From contig NC_080043.1 of assembly GCF_012489685.1 (NCBI RefSeq), forward strand, positions 15,060,223-15,124,222: 64,000 nt of DNA, written 5' to 3'. Source of the DNA: Lotus japonicus (taxonomy: Eukaryota; Streptophyta; Magnoliopsida; Fabales; Fabaceae). This document shows positions 59,501 through 64,000 of the stretch, piece after piece (positions within the stretch are counted from its first letter, which is position 1; each line of letters begins with the position of its first letter). Under the pieces are notes generated by a model. The model worked only from the letters and a program-made list of their open reading frames with translations, was not told where the DNA came from and did not search any database. Made by a program: the position numbers and the translations under genes.

Positions 59501-60780
59501 TATTCATTTTTAGTTATGCATATATTTTTTCTAAATTTAGTTTTTTTTTTAAAGAAAATGTATGGATTAAAAGAAAAAAAGTATTTTAGATAGAAAAAAT
59601 CATAAATTTGCAAGTTTTTCTCTCTGTAATGAATGTTTTTAGGTGTTAAATTTTTTTGTGTGTCTTGTCGTTGGTGATTTTTATATAATTACTTAATAAT
59701 TGTTACAAAGAGTTGAGGCAATATATATTTTTGAGCTAACAAAACAAAAAGACACATGAATAGGATAAGTAGAGAACAAAAAGAGTTTGTTCAAAAAAAA
59801 AAGAGAACAAAAAGAGTTAGTAGAAAATTAGTACTTGGAGGGGAGGGTATATCAAAACAAATTATTCATTTATTAACTATATTTTAAATTCTTCTTTTCA
59901 AAATTGAGTGAAAAGCCGCTGCCTATGGCAAACTCAAACTTTAAATTGCAAGCTAAAGCAAGGAGAATAGAGGAAGCACTTCTAAATACCAAATTCATAT
60001 TAATTTATGCTATAGTACCCGTAAAATCATTATGTTAGTTTTTATGCGGATGGAATTCAAAGGCTGTAAAGATAGGAGAAGCCACAACCACCTCCCTAAA
60101 GTGTAAATCAAATTAGAATAATGTACCCAAAAAAAGTCAAGCATAAGAAGTAAGACAAATAATTAGAATCTAAACTACAATTTTTTTATCAATGGCCAGA
60201 CTGAGGGCTCATTTATGTAAATCGTAGCAAAGCACCAGCCTTCATAAGATTCAATTAAAGAATCCAAACAAATTATAAGGTTTGCATTGAACTCATTAAA
60301 AAATGATTGTGCCTATAAAAATCAGCAAGCTTGTCTCTCTGCCAGTATCATATATACCAATCATTTATGCGTCCTAAGAAGGAAATCCTTTGGATGTTCC
60401 CGGCAAATATATTTCACAGCACAAAATACTGGCACAAACCCAATTGTTGAATGCAAAGACACCCATCAAAGCCACATTAAGCTCTTAAAGTTACAAACTC
60501 ATTGTAGCGAATTTTATGATTTTGGGAGCTGCCCTTGAGGATGCTGTTGGGAAGCATGCATGTTTGGCGGCGTGTTGTAGTGAACAAAAGTATGAGAGAA
60601 GAGAAAATTCATCTTCAAAGAACCTAGAAAATTCGTTGGAAGGAAGAGTTGCAGTGTCAAATAACATGAAAAATCAAGCTTGTCAGTAAAATAGGGATAA
60701 AACAACCACATCATTTCAATTTTAAGCAATTATTGTTTTAATTATGCATTTTTATAAAAAAAAATTGTTGGAACTACAGG
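59501..60780. other. Non-coding DNA, probably a non-autonomous Helitron in its left part
   Basis: AT-rich to about 60250. Between 60510 and 60730 the minus strand has an open frame ending QQHPQGQLPKS; it could be a final exon but no partner exons are recognised. Confidence 0.35.
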
Positions 60781-60793
60781 AAACCTAAGATAG

Positions 60794-61580
60794 ATACTCA
60801 TTCATAGCTATTCATCTTCAGCTATTCTAATTATCTAATAAACTAATGGTTACATAAAACTAAATTCACCTCTCATCTGTTACAAACTAACAACTTTTAA
60901 TGTCTCACATCCGTTACAAAATAATCAGTTCTAATGTTTCTCCACACTTTACAAATTAGTCACTTTTAATATCCCTCATATGTTACAAATTAATAACTTT
61001 TAATGTCTCTCACCTATTACAAATTAATCACTTTTAATGTTTCTTCATCATCTATAGTTTGGTTCAACAACCAACAATGCATAAACAACCAATGGTTACA
61101 AAATAATCACTTCTATCTACTATCTATATATTATTTATGAGACTCATTTATAACTATTCATCTTCAGCTCTTCTAATTATCTAATTAACTAATGGTTACA
61201 TAAAACTAAATTCACCTCTCATTTGTTACAAATTAACAACTTTTAATGTCTCACATCTGTTACAAAATAATCAGTTCTAATGTTTCTCCACACTTTACAA
61301 ATTAGTCACTTTTAATATCTCTCATATGTTACAAATTGATAACTTCTAATGTCTCTCACCCGTTACAAATTAATCACTTTTAATGTTTCTTCATCATCTA
61401 TAGTTTGGTTCAACAAAAGCTCAACCAACAATGCATAAACAACCAATGGATGAGACTCATTCATAGCTATTCATCTTCAGCTCTTCTAATTATCTAATTA
61501 ACTAATGGTTACATAAAACTAAATTCACCCCACATCTGGTACAAAATAACAACTTTTAATGTCTCACATCCGTTTCAAAT
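60794..61580 (+). repeat. Three tandem copies of a repeat of about 315-345 bp
   Basis: Copies start near 60797, 61141 and 61453 at ACTCATTCATAGCTATTCAT (or a close variant). The third is cut short near 61575. Inside each copy, units like GTTACAAATTAATAACTTTT and TTAATGTCTCTCA recur about every 35-40 bases, so the array has two levels. Confidence 0.85.
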
Positions 61581-61667
61581 TCATCCATTTAACCTTACCA
61601 GACGTCTTAGATCAAGTTGCTAGAGCCTAGAGAGCTATCTATGATCAACAGAACAAACACATATTGT

Positions 61668-61890
61668 ATTAGAGGCTATCTATGCTTTATCTCTAGCCAA
61701 TGTGAGACTTCTGACATACCCGCTCACGTCCAGGATTGAATAACCTGGAACGTGGGATCAACAACAACAGGTGACCCAATTACGAGAGGTCTCCACATCA
61801 AACAACAAATGGATCTAGGATAGACTCTAATACCATATTAGAGGCTATCTATGCTCTATCTCTAGCCAATGTGAGATTTCTAACATATTG
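61668..61890 (+). repeat. Direct repeat pair of about 50 bp, LTR-like
   Basis: TTAGAGGCTATCTATGCTTT and the following TATCTCTAGCCAATGTGAGA occur at about 61669 and again at about 61838. The DNA between contains CTCTAATACCATATTAG, wording found at the borders of small plant LTR elements. No TSD or primer-binding site was confirmed. Confidence 0.6.
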
Positions 61891-62759
61891 AAAATAGTGA
61901 AAAAATAGAAAAGATAGAGGAATTAGAAGACTACCCATGCAATGCTCTAATTTTCCGAAAGTCCCCTCTGATGGAGCAAGGATTCTCCTTTCACCATCCA
62001 TAGCAATTGTCAATTCCCTCTCGACTGTGATTCTCTTCAGAATTAGTTCTCCAAATCATTCTATTTATAGTCCAACCGTAGCAAACCTCTTCTGTAAACA
62101 AAAAGTTGAATATGAGTTAGGAGAAATTGAAGTAGAAAAAAATAGGAATCAAATTTTTTTCCCAAGGCAAGCAATTTAGCATAAGCAAAATCAACTTGCA
62201 GAGTTATTCATCTTTAAACCCTTTTTTCTGGGAAAAATAAATATTTGAACTTCCTTCAGTCTTAAATTTCCAGCACTCAAAAAACATAGCCTAAGTAGCA
62301 AATGTGTCTACCCTGTAAATTTGAAGCGCTTGATAACGTACCAATTTGATAACGTCTTGTCATATCCACACATTGAAGCTTTTCATTTCTTGGAAAAAGT
62401 AAGCAGCAAAATTATTCTTTTATTGGAAAAATTATATTGACGTTCTAAAAAGCAATACACGAAACTTAACTGAAGTGGGTTTCCTTTAGTCAATGCAGTT
62501 CTTTTCAGTAGAGTCTAGGTCACTGAACCATCAAACGTAAAGCTTGAGCCATTTAGTGAGATCCTCCATCTACTCTAATTTATTCTGCGAAATCAACTCT
62601 AGAATAAGCTTTACATACAACATTATTAATAATTAAATTAAGAATGACCCATGTGAGACAAAGACAAAACCACCTTATAATCAAATGGACTAAAATGAAA
62701 TAAAAAAGTAGAGCCTTCACATGAACATAATAAAATGAAAAAAAAAAAGAGACATGTTC
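61891..62759. other. Intergenic DNA
   Basis: No recognised gene or RNA. Confidence 0.4.
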
Positions 62760-63198
62760 TGATTTACTATGGCAAAAGTTATGCTATATGTGAGGTTAAA
62801 TTGAATTGGACTTGTCTTGATGATAGTGTATTACTGAGGTGCTGCCTATGAGATGAGTGGAGGCTTTGCTTTTTCCCTTGGGCTATTATTGGATAAAGCA
62901 GCTTCGCTATTGGAAGGATATATTATGCACTTTGGACATATTTTAAAGGATTCTGGTCTTATGGTAATGAGGAATCGCTGGTCTACCTTAGTTTTTGATC
63001 TAGTTCATCTAAATCATCTTTGAAGCCAAGTGATGTATTGTTAGGACTTCACTTGTTTGTCCTATGTACTTTCTTTTTTCTTTAGCTGTTGTTATGTCTC
63101 CTTTAGCTTTTGATTTCCTTGTACTGTTTGCTACTTCCATGAGAGTATTGCTCTCATGATGCTCATTTTAATAAATCTTTGCTTTGTCGAAAAAAAAT
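62760..63198 (+). mobile_element. Probable LINE 3' UTR fragment with A-tail
   Basis: A T-rich non-coding 3' segment ends TTTTAATAAATCTTTGCTTT followed by GTCG and eight As (63190-63197), the usual finish of plant L1-type LINEs truncated at the 5' side. No ORF2 remains in it. Confidence 0.5.
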
Positions 63199-63535
63199 GA
63201 GGAGTATCAGGTGAGTCATTAAGAAATATTTATGAAATTAAATTCAGAACTACACAACTATAGTGTGACCTATTTTCATTAAGCAGTTAATGCAAATAAA
63301 AAGTTTATTGATATAGTTGCTTTTAAACATCAAACAATGCATGAACTATGCAGAAAGGAAAGATGGCTAGGAAACTGAAGTGGCAGTTCCTCATAGTTAG
63401 TGGAATTAATGATTGGTCAACTCTAAAGCAAGTGGATAAAGACCTCATTCTAAGAACTGCAGCATGAGTACTCAGTCTCACTATAATGTTTGAGATAAGA
63501 AAATTGACACATATTATTCAGGATATACTTTAATT

Positions 63536-63556
63536 CACACACACACACACACACAT
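63536..63556 (+). repeat. (CA)n microsatellite
   Basis: About ten CA units followed by TATAT. Confidence 0.95.
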
Positions 63557-63564
63557 ATATAACA

Positions 63565-63720
63565 ACAATATACTTTAGTTGAAACCAATGGAGCTCTTTC
63601 ACCAAGTATCTTCATATTTGGAAGGCAACTGAAATCAGAAGCAATCAAAGACATCTTTGGTAGAACCTCGTGGAGAACCTCAAGTAATTTTTGGGAAAAA
63701 TTGACATATGATAAATGCAA
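63565..63720 (-). pseudogene. Possible exon or fragment of an NDUFAF7/MidA-type methyltransferase
   Basis: The minus strand encodes KLLEVLHEVLPKMSLIASDF then SCLPNMKILGERAPLVSTK. This strongly resembles the segment of NDUFAF7 (mitochondrial protein arginine methyltransferase needed for complex I assembly) around LIASDFSYLPD and GERAPLVATK. A donor-like AAA/GTATAT follows at about 63577. The only AG before it is in TTACTTGAG/GTTCTC. No other exon of the gene is recognised on either side within the window, so a gene running past the right edge, or an isolated fragment, are both possible. Confidence 0.5.
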
Positions 63721-64000
63721 AAAAGTGAAGAAAAAAAAAAACATTTTCACATCAGTCTTGAGGCAACCGGTTGGAAACCAAAACCTGTGTGATTTTGGGT
63801 GACCTTTAGACTAAATGCTCTTGAGTGCAGATACTATAGTGGCTTGAGTTTTTCTAGTCTCATCCAACTAATGTAGAATGAAACTAAATTGGGAAGAAAG
63901 GAAAAGTTCCTAATAATAAGTGCAACTACATAAGTGCAAAATGCTCAATTGATTTAAACATTAAAAAGATACCATTAATCAAGAGTATCCTGAAGCTTTA
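63721..64000. other. Unassigned DNA at the right edge
   Basis: No gene recognised; it could be an intron of the putative NDUFAF7-type gene. Confidence 0.35.

Noticed and set aside
60514..60729. Terminal exon of an unknown minus-strand gene
   Set aside because: The ending QQHPQGQLPKS looks gene-like, but no partner exons could be found and the region may be part of a Helitron.

Overview
The window is nuclear plant DNA: AT-rich, intron-containing genes of plant families embedded in nested plant transposons. Repeat style (MULE-type MITEs, legume-like SINEs, long solo LTRs, Helitrons) and gene similarity suggest a eudicot, most likely a papilionoid legume. The species cannot be fixed from the sequence alone.

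Six protein-coding genes can be modelled, all on the minus strand, with splice phases that agree at every junction: (1) a MYB46/MYB83-type R2R3-MYB secondary-wall regulator (1216-3499, 2 exons, 355 aa); (2) a complete telomerase reverse transcriptase, TERT (8290-20005, 12 exons, 1249 aa); (3) a conserved plant protein of unknown function (30220-32974, 6 exons, 354 aa); (4) a mitochondrial ADP/ATP carrier (35260-36803, 3 coding exons plus a 5' UTR intron, 389 aa); (5) and (6) two makorin-type CCCH/RING ubiquitin ligases in direct orientation (48333-51090, 359 aa; 55489-58754, 452 aa). The second makorin has a different, acidic C-terminus. A possible exon of a NDUFAF7/MidA-type methyltransferase lies near the right edge.

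The gaps are filled by mobile DNA. From left to right: a possible LTR remnant; a 194-bp MITE with a 9-bp target-site duplication (TSD); a gag fragment; small elements inside TERT introns; a 1471-bp long-TIR MULE that may carry captured sequence; a broken autonomous Helitron (about 22609-29545) interrupted by a 326-bp TRIM-like LTR element with an inverted 5' end; a 3.2-kb LTR-like element inserted in a LINE; a Ty3/gypsy chromodomain-type relic interrupted by a 530-bp mini-LTR element; a Ty1/copia-like relic that carries a La-motif/RRM fragment resembling LARP6; two more Helitron-like 3' ends; and a block of about 340-bp tandem repeats.

The genes share no evident pathway. The window is a typical gene-poor plant segment in which ordinary genes are separated by layered insertions. 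The features most worth a second look are the copia-like element with a host La-protein fragment, the inverted-end TRIM inside the Helitron, the makorin pair with unlike tails, and the long-TIR MULE. I found nothing that amounts to a clearly new biological system.
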